DNA of 64,000 bases from JAYQKL01 sp049889415 (GTDB lineage: Bacteria; Pseudomonadota; Alphaproteobacteria; RS24), in NCBI GenBank assembly GCA_049889415.1, contig JBMHDL010000008.1, forward strand, positions 1 to 64,000, given 5' to 3'. A program made the position numbers and the translations under genes. Below, in pieces: positions 15,454-25,459 of the stretch; position 1 is the stretch's first letter; each line of letters begins with the position of its first letter. Below the pieces are notes generated by a model. It saw only the letters and a list, made by a program, of their open reading frames with translations, ran no database searches and was not told the DNA's origin.

Positions 15454-16541
15454 ATAAGCTGGAAAACAAAATCAGAGCCCTGATCAAGCAGCAGGGACCA
15501 ATCCCCCTGAACACATTCATGCACATGGCCTTACAGGATCCGGAAGACGGCTATTACATCAAGCAGGATCCGCTGGGTCAGAGCGGGGATTTCATTACCG
15601 CTCCGGAAATTAGTCAGATATTCGGGGAAATGATAGGTCTGTGGGTGGCGGATTTCATGTTACGCAATCCCGTCAGCGCGTTTCATCTTGTTGAGCTTGG
15701 TCCTGGACGCGGAACTTTGATGAGCGATATGGTGCGCGTTATCAAATCCTCCCCTGCTTTGGCAGGGTTGGCCGATATCCTGCACATCCATTTGGTTGAA
15801 ACCAGCCCGGCTCTTCGCCTTGCCCAGAAATCAAATCTTGACCAGTTCAGCCTCACTCCGCAATGGCATGAAGATTTTTCAAGCCTGCCTCAAGCCCCCT
15901 GTCTGGTCATCGCCAATGAGTTTTTTGACGCTCTCCCCATCCAACAGTTCATCCACCGGGAAGGCTCTTGGCAGGAACGCCTCGTCGCCCTTGAGGGTGA
16001 GGATTTGGTATTTACCAGTTCGTCGACAAAGGCCAGCGTCACCTTTTCCGCCCCCGCCATGAACGGAGTGTCAGACGGTGACATTATTGAGGTCTCCCCG
16101 GCTTCAGAGCAGGCAATGACGCATCTGTGCCGGCACATCAACGCCTTTGGCGGGGGCTTGCTGGCCATAGATTACGGATATGTACAACCGGCCCTTGGCG
16201 ACAGCTTCCAGGCCCTGCACAAACATAATCATGTTTCCCCGTTGACTCATATTGGCGATGCCGACCTGACGGCACATGTCAATTTTTCAGCGCTGGCCGA
16301 CATTGCCCGCATATCCGGCCTAAGGGTTTGGGGCCCTGAAACACAGGGGCATTTTCTTACACATTTAGGCGCCGAAACCCGCCTGCATCAGATTTTGGCC
16401 AAAGCACCGCGTACCAGCCAGGGCCAGATTGCTGACGCTTATCAGCGTTTGATCGCACCTGATCAAATGGGACATTTGTTCAAGGTTCTCGCGGTCACAC
16501 CCGCAGGAAGCGCCGCGCCGGAGGGCTTTCCCCGTGCTTGA
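15450..16541 (+). CDS. MidA/NDUFAF7-family class I SAM methyltransferase
   Basis: 363 residues. The mitochondrial homologue NDUFAF7 dimethylates an arginine of complex I subunit NDUFS2. Visible family traits are YYIKQDPLGQSGDFITAPEISQ, VELGPGRGTLMSDM (SAM motif I), VIANEFFDALPIQQF and LLAIDYGY. Start ATG at 15450 overlaps the lgt stop. The order lgt-midA-pgeF is widely conserved in alphaproteobacteria. The substrate in bacteria is not established. Confidence 0.88.
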   Translation: MNKLENKIRALIKQQGPIPLNTFMHMALQDPEDGYYIKQDPLGQSGDFITAPEISQIFGEMIGLWVADFMLRNPVSAFHLVELGPGRGTLMSDMVRVIKSSPALAGLADILHIHLVETSPALRLAQKSNLDQFSLTPQWHEDFSSLPQAPCLVIANEFFDALPIQQFIHREGSWQERLVALEGEDLVFTSSSTKASVTFSAPAMNGVSDGDIIEVSPASEQAMTHLCRHINAFGGGLLAIDYGYVQPALGDSFQALHKHNHVSPLTHIGDADLTAHVNFSALADIARISGLRVWGPETQGHFLTHLGAETRLHQILAKAPRTSQGQIADAYQRLIAPDQMGHLFKVLAVTPAGSAAPEGFPRA

Positions 16542-17298
16542 CCCGCTCACCCATGACAGCCTTTCCGTCAAACACGGGTTTTTCACCCGCAAAGGCGGCG
16601 TCTCAAAGGGTCTGTATGCCGGTCTGAATGTCGGCTTCGGCTCTAATGACGCCCCCGACAAGGTGGCGGAAAACAGACAGCGTGTTGCGGATGATCTGGG
16701 CGTGTCACGCATCATGACCCTGCACCAGACCCACAGCAGCACTGTTCAGATCCTGAAATCTGATACGCCCCTTCCCGATGATGCTTTGCTCGGGGATGCG
16801 TTGATAACCGACCGCGATGACATCAGCATCGGCGTGTTGACGGCGGATTGTGCGCCGGTGTTGTTTTATGCGCCTCAGGCTGGATGGATCGGAGCGGCCC
16901 ATGCAGGCTGGCGCGGTGCCTTGTCGGGCATTATCGAAAGCACTGCGACAGCCCTGCGCGACATGACCGGTGCCCAAGCCGAAATAAGGGCTGTTGTTGG
17001 CCCGTGTATATCCGCCCCCAATTACGAGGTTGATCTGGCCTTTCAGGACAGATTTCTCCAAACCGACCAAAACAACGAAGTCTATTTCAGCCCCGCAACA
17101 CGTGATGGGCATACCATGTTCGATCTGCAGGCTTATGTCGGCGACCGTTGCCGACAGGCAGGATGCACTTCAGTTAACCGAATCACTGCCTGCACATATG
17201 CTGAGCCGGACCGGTTTTATTCCTACAGGCGCAGCTGCCACCGTAAAGAACCCGACTATGGACGCCAAATCAGCGCCATAAGCCTGAAGGAATTGTGA
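16534..17298 (+). CDS. pgeF: Peptidoglycan editing factor PgeF (YfiH, laccase-domain)
   Basis: 254 residues from a GTG start overlapping the midA-like gene by 8 nt. Motifs of the family: HGFFTRKGGVSKGLYAGLN, LHQTHSS, LTADCAPVLF, AAHAGWRG and VGPCISAPNYEVD, which include the His/Cys metal ligands. In E. coli PgeF removes wrongly incorporated L-Ser muropeptides; older annotations call it polyphenol oxidase. It closes the lgt-midA-pgeF operon. Confidence 0.92.
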   Translation: MLDPLTHDSLSVKHGFFTRKGGVSKGLYAGLNVGFGSNDAPDKVAENRQRVADDLGVSRIMTLHQTHSSTVQILKSDTPLPDDALLGDALITDRDDISIGVLTADCAPVLFYAPQAGWIGAAHAGWRGALSGIIESTATALRDMTGAQAEIRAVVGPCISAPNYEVDLAFQDRFLQTDQNNEVYFSPATRDGHTMFDLQAYVGDRCRQAGCTSVNRITACTYAEPDRFYSYRRSCHRKEPDYGRQISAISLKEL

Positions 17299-17384
17299 AT
17301 TGTTTTATTTTTGTGAAAAAAACGAGTCGCACCCAGGTGATGGCTTTGTTAAAAATTGAGTGAGTTAATCACGGGAATCAAATC

Positions 17385-18317
17385 ATGAAATTGCTTGCCG
17401 GAAACAGCAACCGTCCCCTCGCTGAAGCCATCGCCAAATATCTAGACCTGGAGCTTGCCGACTGCAATGTTCAAAGATTCGCCGACAAGGAAGTTTTTGT
17501 CGAAATCAATGAAAATGTGCGTGGTGAAGATGTGTTCATCATCCAGTCCACTTCATTTCCTGCCAATGACCACATCATGGAACTGCTGATCATGATTGAT
17601 GCCCTGCGGCGTTCCTCCGCCCGCCGCATCACCGCGGTCATCCCTTATTTCGGTTATGCCAGACAGGACAGGAAACCCGGCCCGAGAACTCCTATTTCAG
17701 CCAAGCTGGTCGCCAACCTCATTGAGTCAGCCGGCGTTGACCGGATCCTCACAGTAGATTTGCATGCCGGCCAAATTCAGGGTTTCTTCGACATCCCCAC
17801 CGACAATCTTTTTGCCGCCCCCGTATTTGTGAAAGATATTGAACGCCGGTTTGACGGGGAAGAACTGATGGTTGTTTCGCCTGATGTTGGCGGCGTGGTC
17901 CGAACACGGGCTTTGGGTAAGCGGATTGGCGCGGATTTGGCGATTGTTGACAAACGCCGGGAAAAAGCCGGCGAGTCCGAAGTCATGAATATTGTCGGTG
18001 ATGTCGAAGGCCGGTCCTGTCTGCTGGTCGATGATATTGTTGACAGTGGCGGAACCCTTTGCAACGCCGCTGAAGCACTGTTGAATAACGGGGCCAAAAG
18101 CGTATCCGCCTATATCACCCACGGCGTGTTGTCCGGCGCGGCGGTGGAGCGGGTGGAAAACTCAAAACTCGATAAACTTTTGATTACCGACACCATTCAA
18201 CCCACGGATGCAGTTCAGGACAGCAACAAATTCGATATTATAAGCCTTGCCCCGCTATTTGGTGAAGCCATGCTGCGCACGTCAGAGGAAAGATCCGTTT
18301 CCAGCCTGTTCCATTAA
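17385..18317 (+). CDS. prs: Ribose-phosphate pyrophosphokinase
   Basis: 310 residues, typical length. It makes PRPP from ribose 5-phosphate and ATP for purine, pyrimidine, His and Trp synthesis. Motifs: LLAGNSNRPLA, FADKEVFVEINENVRGEDVFI, PYFGYARQDRK, TVDLHAGQIQGFFDIP and the PRPP-binding LLVDDIVDSGGTL. It ends 13 nt before a strong bidirectional terminator. Confidence 0.97.
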   Translation: MKLLAGNSNRPLAEAIAKYLDLELADCNVQRFADKEVFVEINENVRGEDVFIIQSTSFPANDHIMELLIMIDALRRSSARRITAVIPYFGYARQDRKPGPRTPISAKLVANLIESAGVDRILTVDLHAGQIQGFFDIPTDNLFAAPVFVKDIERRFDGEELMVVSPDVGGVVRTRALGKRIGADLAIVDKRREKAGESEVMNIVGDVEGRSCLLVDDIVDSGGTLCNAAEALLNNGAKSVSAYITHGVLSGAAVERVENSKLDKLLITDTIQPTDAVQDSNKFDIISLAPLFGEAMLRTSEERSVSSLFH

Positions 18318-18329
18318 GTGACTGGGGAC

Positions 18330-18360
18330 AAAAAAAACCCGCCATTTGGCGGGTTTTTTG
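18330..18360. terminator. Bidirectional intrinsic terminator between prs and rpsD
   Basis: AACCCGCC, loop ATTT, GGCGGGTT, flanked by A runs on one side and T runs on the other, so it can end both the prs transcript (plus) and the rpsD transcript (minus). Confidence 0.9.
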
Positions 18361-18378
18361 TTGGGTTTTCAAAATTAT

Positions 18379-18999
18379 CTAATTGCGTGAATAATATTCC
18401 ACCACCAAATTCGGTTCCATCTGAACAGGATAGGGAACATCCGCAAGCTGCGGCACACGGATCAGTTTTGCTGTCATTTTAGTATGGTCCGCTTCAACAT
18501 AATCCGGAACGTCACGCTCGGGTGACTGAATGGCTTCCAGAACAATAGTCAGATTGCGGGATTTTTCACGCAGTTCCACAACATCGTCAGGACGAATGCG
18601 GGCGCTTGGAATGTTGCAGCGGCGGCCATTTACCATGACATGACCATGGTTGACCAATTGCCGTGCAGCAAACACTGTTGTGACGAATTTTGCGCGATAA
18701 ACAACGGCGTCAAGGCGTTGTTCCAGCAGACCAATAAGATTTTCGCTGGTGTCACCCTTGATGCGCCCGGCTTCGCGGTAGGTTCGTTTAAACTGTTTTT
18801 CGGTAATGTTGCCGTAATAGCCTTTCAGCTTTTGTTTGGCGCGCAGCTGCAGTCCAAAGTCGGACAGTTTGCCCCGACGGTTCTGGCCATGCTGGCCGGG
18901 TCCATATTCACGGCGGTTGACGGGGCTTTTGGGACGGCCCCAAATGTTTTCGCCCATGCGGCGATCGATTTTGTACTTCGTACTGATCCGCTTGCTCAT
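18379..18999 (-). CDS. rpsD: 30S ribosomal protein S4
   Basis: 205 residues plus stop. S4 nucleates 30S assembly and binds the 16S 5' domain. Starts MSKRISTKYKIDRRMGENIWG, with the S4 N-terminal domain followed by the RNA-binding S4 domain (RLDAVVYRAKF, QLVNHGHVMVNGRRCNIPS). ATG 18999 follows GGAGGATAACCGC. The leader carries a small hairpin CGTGG-ATGAG-CCACG near 19045-19059; S4 autoregulation is known in other bacteria, but I cannot show it here. Confidence 0.97.
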   Translation of the reverse strand: MSKRISTKYKIDRRMGENIWGRPKSPVNRREYGPGQHGQNRRGKLSDFGLQLRAKQKLKGYYGNITEKQFKRTYREAGRIKGDTSENLIGLLEQRLDAVVYRAKFVTTVFAARQLVNHGHVMVNGRRCNIPSARIRPDDVVELREKSRNLTIVLEAIQSPERDVPDYVEADHTKMTAKLIRVPQLADVPYPVQMEPNLVVEYYSRN

Positions 19000-19168
19000 G
19001 CGGTTATCCTCCAATTGCCGTCTTGCGGCCAATTAAATTAAGACCGTGGCTCATCCACGATCGTCAGTGGCGCGCAGTATAGCCATAAGCCGTCATGTGT
19101 CAAACGGTTTGCACCGCTGCCGGTAAGGGGGGCGAATAAAGGAATTCCGGGAAACAGCTGCGTGCCGG

Positions 19169-19975
19169 TCAATCCACGCCGCCAGGGTCCTTGTCGCCTT
19201 TTGAAATGGCCAGAACGCGCTGTTTCATCTCACTGTCCTTTGCCCCGCGCGGCCAGCGCAACAGGGAGTTGATCACGCCCCGGAAGGTTCGGATATCCTG
19301 TTCGGTCAAATCAGCGCGCAGAAACATATTTTTCAGATTGCGCATCATGGCCGGCTTTTTTTCCTCGGGAAGCAGAAAACCTGAATGATCCAGGGCGTTT
19401 TCCAGATGATTGAACATGCCGTTCAGTTCACTCCTGTTGGCCGGACGCGTATTCGGCAGGGATTGGCTCATGGCGGGTGTGACATCTTCATGTTCAAACC
19501 AGCAATAAGCCGTCAGCAAAACAGCTTGGGCGAGGTTCAATGACGAAAAATCCGGATTAACCGGGATGCGACAGATTGCATCACTTTGCGCAATCTCATC
19601 ATTGTGCAAACCGGTACGCTCTGGCCCGTACACCAGTCCACATCGTTGCTGCCGCCCGGCACGCAAACGGATCTCAGAGGCAACTTTTTTTGGTGTCAAT
19701 GTCGTCTTGACCATATCACGCGGTCGCGCCGTGGTTGCAATGAGATAATTAAGATCGGCAATAGACTCCTCAAATGATTGATATTCTTTTCTTTTTTCAA
19801 TCAATTCTTCAGCCCCGGAAGAGGCTTTACGCGCTCGCTCCACGTCCCAGCCTGGCTTCGGGTTGACGAGCCTCAAATCCGTCAGCCCGAAATTGAGCAT
19901 GGCCCGGGCAACAGTTCCGATGTTGTCGCCCAGCTGTGGACGGACAAGAATAATGGCAGGTTTGAACGATGTCAT
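19169..19975 (-). CDS. trmJ: tRNA 2'-O-methyltransferase, TrmJ family
   Basis: 268 residues of the SPOUT superfamily. PAIILVRPQLGDNIGTVARAM is motif 1; GLVYGPERTGLHNDEIAQ and INPDFSSLNLAQAV-like VNPDFSSLNLAQAVLL complete the knot. TrmJ methylates the 2'-OH of position 32 in several tRNAs. The extra C-terminal helical region (about 170-268) is normal for the family. The ATG at 19975 follows AAGGAAGAG. It is divergent from icd. Confidence 0.9.
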   Translation of the reverse strand: MTSFKPAIILVRPQLGDNIGTVARAMLNFGLTDLRLVNPKPGWDVERARKASSGAEELIEKRKEYQSFEESIADLNYLIATTARPRDMVKTTLTPKKVASEIRLRAGRQQRCGLVYGPERTGLHNDEIAQSDAICRIPVNPDFSSLNLAQAVLLTAYCWFEHEDVTPAMSQSLPNTRPANRSELNGMFNHLENALDHSGFLLPEEKKPAMMRNLKNMFLRADLTEQDIRTFRGVINSLLRWPRGAKDSEMKQRVLAISKGDKDPGGVD

Positions 19976-20094
19976 GTCTCTTCCTTTTCGTTAGCAGACG
20001 AAATATGACATCCTGACCCTTTTATCAATATGAAACCTCTGATATAGAAAACGTGCAATTGATAAGAACCACTTTGGGCACGAGAGGGTATTGC

Positions 20095-21309
20095 ATGTCA
20101 AAAATTAAAGTAGAGAATCCCGTCGTTGAAATGGACGGGGATGAGATGACACGGATCATCTGGCAGTTCATTAAGGACAAACTCATTCATCCATATCTGG
20201 ATATTGATCTGAAATATTATGATCTCGGCATCGAGGCGCGGGATGACACCAATGACCAAATCACGGTCGATGCCGCCGAAGCGATCAAAGAATTTGGAGT
20301 GGGCGTAAAATGCGCGACCATCACGCCCGACGAGGAACGCGTTGAGGAGTTCGGACTCAAGGAAATGTGGCGTTCTCCCAACGGCACCATCCGGAATATT
20401 TTGGGAGGTACCGTCTTCCGTGAACCCATAATCTGTAAAAACGTTCCACGGCTCGTCCCGGGCTGGACGGATCCGATTGTCATCGGCCGTCATGCTTTTG
20501 GTGACCAATATCGCGCCACGGATTTTCTGGTGCCGGGAAAAGGCAAGCTGACCATCAAATGGGAAGCTGAGGACGGCAGTGACACCATTGAGCGTGACGT
20601 GTTTGACTTCCCCGGCAGCGGGGTCACCATGGCCATGTATAATTTGGACGACTCGATCCGAGATTTTGCTCGCGCGAGCATGAATTATGGCCTGAACCGC
20701 AAATGGGACGTCTATATGTCCACCAAAAACACCATCATGAAAGCCTATGACGGGCGCTTCAAGGATCTGTTTGAGGAAATCTACCAGACTGAATTCAAAG
20801 ACCGGTTTGATGATGCTGGCATCATTTATGAGCATCGTCTGATCGATGACATGGTTGCCTGCGCCATGAAATGGAACGGCAAATTCGTTTGGGCCTGTAA
20901 GAACTATGACGGCGACGTCCAATCCGACACAGTGGCACAAGGCTTTGGTTCTCTCGGCTTGATGACATCAACATTGCTGACACCAGACGGTAAAATCATG
21001 GAAGCGGAAGCCGCACACGGTACGGTCACCCGCCATTACCGCCTGCACCAGAGAGGCGAAGAAACATCAACCAACTCCATCGCCTCAATCTTTGCCTGGA
21101 CTCGTGGTTTGATCAAACGAGGACAAATTGACGGCAATGACGCCTTGGTGGATTTTGCAACCAAGCTGGAAAAGGTCTGCATCGGCACGGTTGAAAGCGG
21201 TCACATGACCAAAGACCTTGCCCTGCTGGTCGGGTCCGAACAAAGCTGGCTGTCAACCACCGGCTTCCTCGACAAGGTTGATGAGAATCTGCAAAAAGCC
21301 ATGAGCTGA
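20095..21309 (+). CDS. icd: Isocitrate dehydrogenase, NADP-dependent, type II
   Basis: 404 residues. Converts isocitrate to 2-oxoglutarate and CO2 with NADP. The sequence resembles the eukaryotic/alphaproteobacterial homodimeric type: NPVVEMDGDEMTRIIW, RSPNGTIRNILGGTVFREPI, FGDQYRATD, DDMVACAMKW, YDGDVQSDTVAQGFGSLG and AAHGTVTRHYR. The ATG at 20095 is used, with GAGAGGG upstream; a TTG at 20053 in frame is unlikely. A terminator follows at 21328. Confidence 0.96.
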   Translation: MSKIKVENPVVEMDGDEMTRIIWQFIKDKLIHPYLDIDLKYYDLGIEARDDTNDQITVDAAEAIKEFGVGVKCATITPDEERVEEFGLKEMWRSPNGTIRNILGGTVFREPIICKNVPRLVPGWTDPIVIGRHAFGDQYRATDFLVPGKGKLTIKWEAEDGSDTIERDVFDFPGSGVTMAMYNLDDSIRDFARASMNYGLNRKWDVYMSTKNTIMKAYDGRFKDLFEEIYQTEFKDRFDDAGIIYEHRLIDDMVACAMKWNGKFVWACKNYDGDVQSDTVAQGFGSLGLMTSTLLTPDGKIMEAEAAHGTVTRHYRLHQRGEETSTNSIASIFAWTRGLIKRGQIDGNDALVDFATKLEKVCIGTVESGHMTKDLALLVGSEQSWLSTTGFLDKVDENLQKAMS

Positions 21310-21327
21310 GCGGCTTAAACCTAAAAA

Positions 21328-21358
21328 GAAAACGCGGCCTTTTGGGCCGCGTTTTTTT
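21328..21358. terminator. Bidirectional intrinsic terminator between icd and alaS
   Basis: AACGCGGCC, short loop and GGCCGCGTT with flanking A and T runs. It serves icd on the plus strand; the A run on the left makes it usable for alaS on the minus strand, where it begins directly after the stop codon. Confidence 0.88.
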
Positions 21359-24011
21359 ATGTCAACTTGCTGGAAATCGCGTCCAGAGCTGCCGCGGATC
21401 CCGAGGGATCTGAGCCACCGGCCTGAGCCATATCAGGACGGCCGCCCCCCCCTTTACCGCCGAGTTTTTCGGCCCCGACACGCACCAATTCAACCGCATC
21501 AAATCGGTCGGTCAAATCATCCGTAACCCCGACGGCAATCCCGGCCTTGCCGTCTGAAACGCCGATAAAGGTGACAATGCCGCTACCGAGCTTTTTCTTG
21601 CCCTCATCGACAAGACCACGCAAATCCTTCGGGGCCACTCCATCGAGCCGCCGCCCGATGAATTTAACTCCGCCAATGTCCTGAATATCTTCAGAGGCGT
21701 TTCCGCCGCCGCCCATTGCCAAGGCTTTTTTGGCTTCGGCCAGTTCACGCTCCAGGCGCTTCTTATCATCAACCAGGGATTGAATTCGGGCCGGTATATC
21801 TGACGGTCCGGCCTTCAGAACACGTGCCGCTTCCCGCACGAGAAGCTCCTGCTGCTGCATGTAATGGCGTGCTCCCAGAGCTGTTTTCGCCTCGATGCGG
21901 CGCACCCCTGAAGCCACTGCCCCTTCAGAGACAATCTTGAATATTGTGATGTCACCTAAACGCTCGACATGGGTACCGCCGCACAGCTCAACCGAATAAT
22001 GGCCCCCATGCGCCGCTTCGCTCCTATCGTCCCCCATGGACAGGACCCGCACCTCTTCACCATATTTCTCACCGAACAGAGCCAGGGCGCCGGCCTCAAT
22101 GGCCTCATCAGGGGTCATCAGGCGGGTGCTGACGGTCTCATTGCTCCGGATGACGTCATTGACCATATCCTCAACAGCCATCAGAGCCTCCTCAGTCATG
22201 GCCTTGGGGTGCGAGAAATCGAACCGCAGGCCGTTGGCCGTTACCAAGGAGCCTTTTTGCGTGACATGGTCCCCCAGCACGCGCCGCAGGGCTTCATGCA
22301 ACAGATGTGTGGCGGAATGATTAGCGCGGATGTCGCGGCGGCGCGCATCATCGATTTTCAGATGCACTGTGTCACCAAGCCGCAATTCCCCCGCATCAAT
22401 GACGCCCACATGAACATGCATGTCCCCCAGCTTTTTCTGGGTGTCCGTAATGGTCATCTGCACGCCGCTTTCGTTTGTCAGCAGCCCGGTATCACCGACC
22501 TGACCGCCGCTTTCGGCGTAAAACGGTGTTTGAGAAACCAGTAAAGAGACCTCATCGCCCGCACCGGCTTTGTCGACGGAAACGTCATCGGCGATGATGG
22601 CGGACACCACGGCCTCGGCCTCAGTCCCCTGATAACCGACAAATTCACTGGCACCGATCTCATTGCGGATGTCAAACCAGACGGCTTCAGTCGCCGCCGA
22701 GCCGGAGCCTGACCAATTGGCCCGGGCCTCTTCACGCTGTTTGGTCATGGCTGACTCAAAGCCGTCCAAATCAACGCCAAGTCCGCGCTCACGCAGGGCG
22801 TCCTGGGTCAAATCCACCGGGAACCCGTAAGTGTCATAGAGCTTGAAAGCCACATCGCCCGGCAAATCCTGACCGGGATGCTCCTGGATTTCCTCTTCCA
22901 GCAGCTTCAGACCCCGCGCCAGCATGTCACGGAAACGTTCTTCCTCATGTTTCAGAGTTTCGGTGATCAGGGCATTGGCGCGCTCAAGCTCAGGATAGGC
23001 GGCGGCCATCTGCGTTTTCAAGGCCGGCACCAGCTGCCATAAAAGCGGCTCCTTGGCCCCAATCAAATGCGCATGCCGCATGGCACGGCGCATGATGCGG
23101 CGCAGAACATATCCGCGCCCCTCATTGGACGGCAAAACACCGTCAGCAATCAGAAATGAAGCGGCGCGCAGATGATCGGCAATGACGCGGTGGCTGTTGA
23201 AATGCGGCCCGTCAATTGCAACACCGGAATGATCCGCCGAGCTCTCGATCAAATGCCACATCAGATCGGTTTCATAATTGTCATGCTTGCCCTGCAGAAC
23301 AGCCCCGATGCGCTCCAGTCCCATGCCCGTGTCAATGGATGGCGATGGCAGGTCAATCCGTGTTCCGTCAGCTTGCTGCTCATATTGCATGAAGACGAGA
23401 TTCCAGATTTCAATGAATCGGTCGCCGTCCTCATCCGGACTGCCGGGCGGCCCACCGGCAATGGCTTCGCCATGGTCATAAAAGATTTCGGAACACGGAC
23501 CACACGGACCGGTATCCCCCATCGACCAGAAATTATCGGCGGTCGGGATACGGATGATTTTATCATCGCTGAAACCGGCGATTTTCCTCCACAGCACAGC
23601 CGCTTCGTCATCTTCGGCATAAACCGTGGCCAAGAGCTTGTCGGCAGGCAAGTCAAGTTCCTTGGTCAGAAAGTTCCAGGCATAATAAATCGCCTCTTCC
23701 TTGAAATAATCACCAAAAGAGAAATTGCCGAGCATTTCAAAAAAAGTATGATGCCGTGCCGTATAGCCGACATTATCAAGATCATTGTGTTTGCCGCCCG
23801 CCCGCACACATTTTTGCGAGCTGACCGCACGCGGATGCTGCGGTGTTTCATGACCGGTAAAATAATTCTTGAACGGAACCATGCCGGCATTGGTAAACAG
23901 CAGGGTCGGGTCATTCAAAGGGACAAGCGGGCTTGACGGCGTGACGGTGTGATCATGCTTTTCGAAAAACTCCTGAAAAGCGGTACGAATATCGGCAAGA
24001 CCAGTGGACAT
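21357..24011 (-). CDS. alaS: Alanine-tRNA ligase
   Basis: 884 residues, normal length. The class II catalytic core holds LFTNAGMVPFKNYF and HHTFFEMLGNFSFGDYF; the editing domain has the zinc ligands NHSATHLLH and CGGTHV; the DHHA1 C-domain ends in GGKGGGGRPDMAQAGG. It charges tRNA-Ala and clears Ser/Gly mischarging. It follows recA on the same strand with a terminator in between, the typical alphaproteobacterial order. Confidence 0.98.
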   Translation of the reverse strand: MSTGLADIRTAFQEFFEKHDHTVTPSSPLVPLNDPTLLFTNAGMVPFKNYFTGHETPQHPRAVSSQKCVRAGGKHNDLDNVGYTARHHTFFEMLGNFSFGDYFKEEAIYYAWNFLTKELDLPADKLLATVYAEDDEAAVLWRKIAGFSDDKIIRIPTADNFWSMGDTGPCGPCSEIFYDHGEAIAGGPPGSPDEDGDRFIEIWNLVFMQYEQQADGTRIDLPSPSIDTGMGLERIGAVLQGKHDNYETDLMWHLIESSADHSGVAIDGPHFNSHRVIADHLRAASFLIADGVLPSNEGRGYVLRRIMRRAMRHAHLIGAKEPLLWQLVPALKTQMAAAYPELERANALITETLKHEEERFRDMLARGLKLLEEEIQEHPGQDLPGDVAFKLYDTYGFPVDLTQDALRERGLGVDLDGFESAMTKQREEARANWSGSGSAATEAVWFDIRNEIGASEFVGYQGTEAEAVVSAIIADDVSVDKAGAGDEVSLLVSQTPFYAESGGQVGDTGLLTNESGVQMTITDTQKKLGDMHVHVGVIDAGELRLGDTVHLKIDDARRRDIRANHSATHLLHEALRRVLGDHVTQKGSLVTANGLRFDFSHPKAMTEEALMAVEDMVNDVIRSNETVSTRLMTPDEAIEAGALALFGEKYGEEVRVLSMGDDRSEAAHGGHYSVELCGGTHVERLGDITIFKIVSEGAVASGVRRIEAKTALGARHYMQQQELLVREAARVLKAGPSDIPARIQSLVDDKKRLERELAEAKKALAMGGGGNASEDIQDIGGVKFIGRRLDGVAPKDLRGLVDEGKKKLGSGIVTFIGVSDGKAGIAVGVTDDLTDRFDAVELVRVGAEKLGGKGGGGRPDMAQAGGSDPSGSAAALDAISSKLT

Positions 24012-24079
24012 ATAATTCTCCTTGCTTTGCTTTTACCCCCCGTCACGGCCCATGCCAAGCCCTGAGTGCTGGTTTTACA

Positions 24080-24111
24080 TGAAAAACCCCCCGGCAAGCG
24101 GAGGGTTTTTG
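24080..24111 (-). terminator. Intrinsic terminator of recA
   Basis: Minus strand: AAAACCCTCC, loop of about eight bases, GGGGGGTTTTT. One T-G wobble sits in a 7-bp stem, followed by a T run. It lies 43 nt after the recA stop and ahead of alaS. Confidence 0.8.
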
Positions 24112-24153
24112 GACACCCGACACGGATTGTCCGGATGGATGTTTGCGCTCGAC

Positions 24154-25251
24154 TTATCCGGCGTCGGCAATCTCACCGTCGGCATCGCCCTCGGCCTCAT
24201 AATCATCACCATCCTGCAACGGCTCAATATCAATCAGGCCGGCATCGGCGCGCACCTTGTTTTCAATCTCGGCCGCCATGTCGGGGTTTTCCTTGAGGAA
24301 GTTGCGGACATTTTCCTTGCCCTGCCCGATGCGCTGGTCGCCATAGCTAAACCAGCTGCCGGCCTTGTCGATGATGCCGGCCTTGACGCCAAGGTCAATC
24401 AGCTCGCCCATTTTGGAAATGCCTTCGCCATAGAGAATATCAAACTCAACGACGCGGAAAGGCGGCGCGACTTTGTTCTTGACCACTTTTACGCGGGTCT
24501 GGTTACCGATGACCTCATCGCGGTCCTTGATGGCCCCAATCCGGCGAATGTCGAGCCGGACAGAGGAATAGAATTTCAGGGCGTTACCGCCGGTTGTGGT
24601 TTCCGGTGAGCCGAACATCACGCCGATTTTCATCCGGATCTGGTTGATGAAAATCACCATAGTGTTGGATTTGGAGATGCTGGCGGTCAACTTACGCAGA
24701 GCCTGGCTCATCAGCCGCGCCTGCAGACCCGGCAGGCTGTCGCCCATGTCGCCTTCCAGCTCGGCCCGTGGGGTCAGGGCCGCAACGGAGTCAATCACCA
24801 GCACGTCGACCGCTCCGGAGCGGACCAGCGTGTCGGCGATTTCCAGCGCCTGTTCGCCATTATCCGGTTGCGAAATCAGCAATTCGCTGACATCCACACC
24901 GAGCTTGCCAGCATAGACAGGGTCAAGCGCATGTTCGGCGTCAATAAAGCCGCAAATGCCACCGATTTTCTGCGCTTCGGCGACCGTGTGCAGGGCCATG
25001 GTGGTTTTGCCGGAACTTTCCGGGCCGTAAATCTCAATAATCCGACCCTTGGGCAGGCCACCAATACCGAGCGCCACATCCAATCCGAGCGAGCCGGTGG
25101 AGACAGCCTCGATTTCGACAATCTGATCCTCGTCACCGAGTTTCATGACCGAGCCTTTGCCGTAATTTCTTTCAATTTGACTGAGCGCCGCTTCGAGGGC
25201 CTTTTTCTTGTCTGAGTTGTCTGTCATCAGGTTCACCAAATTATCTGCCAT
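24154..25251 (-). CDS. recA: Recombinase RecA
   Basis: 365 residues. DNA strand exchange and SOS co-protease. Walker A is GPESSGKTT, Walker B VLVIDSVAALTPRAE; the L1/L2 region contains FINQIRMKIGVMFGSPETTTGG. The C-terminal tail is acidic (EGDADGEIADAG), as is usual. An alphaproteobacterial type SOS box lies about 50 nt upstream of the ATG, so induction by DNA damage is expected. Confidence 0.98.
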   Translation of the reverse strand: MADNLVNLMTDNSDKKKALEAALSQIERNYGKGSVMKLGDEDQIVEIEAVSTGSLGLDVALGIGGLPKGRIIEIYGPESSGKTTMALHTVAEAQKIGGICGFIDAEHALDPVYAGKLGVDVSELLISQPDNGEQALEIADTLVRSGAVDVLVIDSVAALTPRAELEGDMGDSLPGLQARLMSQALRKLTASISKSNTMVIFINQIRMKIGVMFGSPETTTGGNALKFYSSVRLDIRRIGAIKDRDEVIGNQTRVKVVKNKVAPPFRVVEFDILYGEGISKMGELIDLGVKAGIIDKAGSWFSYGDQRIGQGKENVRNFLKENPDMAAEIENKVRADAGLIDIEPLQDGDDYEAEGDADGEIADAG

Positions 25252-25301
25252 TGCTTATCTCCCTTATTTCACAGGCTTGCGTAAGCATCAATGACTCATT
25301 T

Positions 25302-25316
25302 GTACATGTTTTGTTC
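25302..25316 (-). promoter_or_regulatory. LexA (SOS) box of recA
   Basis: GTAC-ATGTTTT-GTTC on the plus strand, a one-mismatch match to the alphaproteobacterial LexA motif GTTC-N7-GTTC. It overlaps a possible recA promoter on the minus strand (TTGCAA, 16 nt, TACAAA), so LexA binding would block RNA polymerase. The core ATGTT is shared with the umuDC box at 51147. Confidence 0.7.
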
Positions 25317-25459
25317 TCATTTGCAAGTTAATTTTCAAAGCATTGATTATATTGATATATTCTATTTATGTTCTTATTCTAGACCCGTTTGAGGCTGACT
25401 GTTTACGGCGCAACTTCCGGTTCAAAAAGGAATCAGTCGAGAGCACTCAGCTCTCTCAT

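Noticed and set aside
23172..23936. A 254-codon frame opposite alaS
   Set aside because: It is complementary to a well-conserved alaS region and has no family resemblance or ribosome site.
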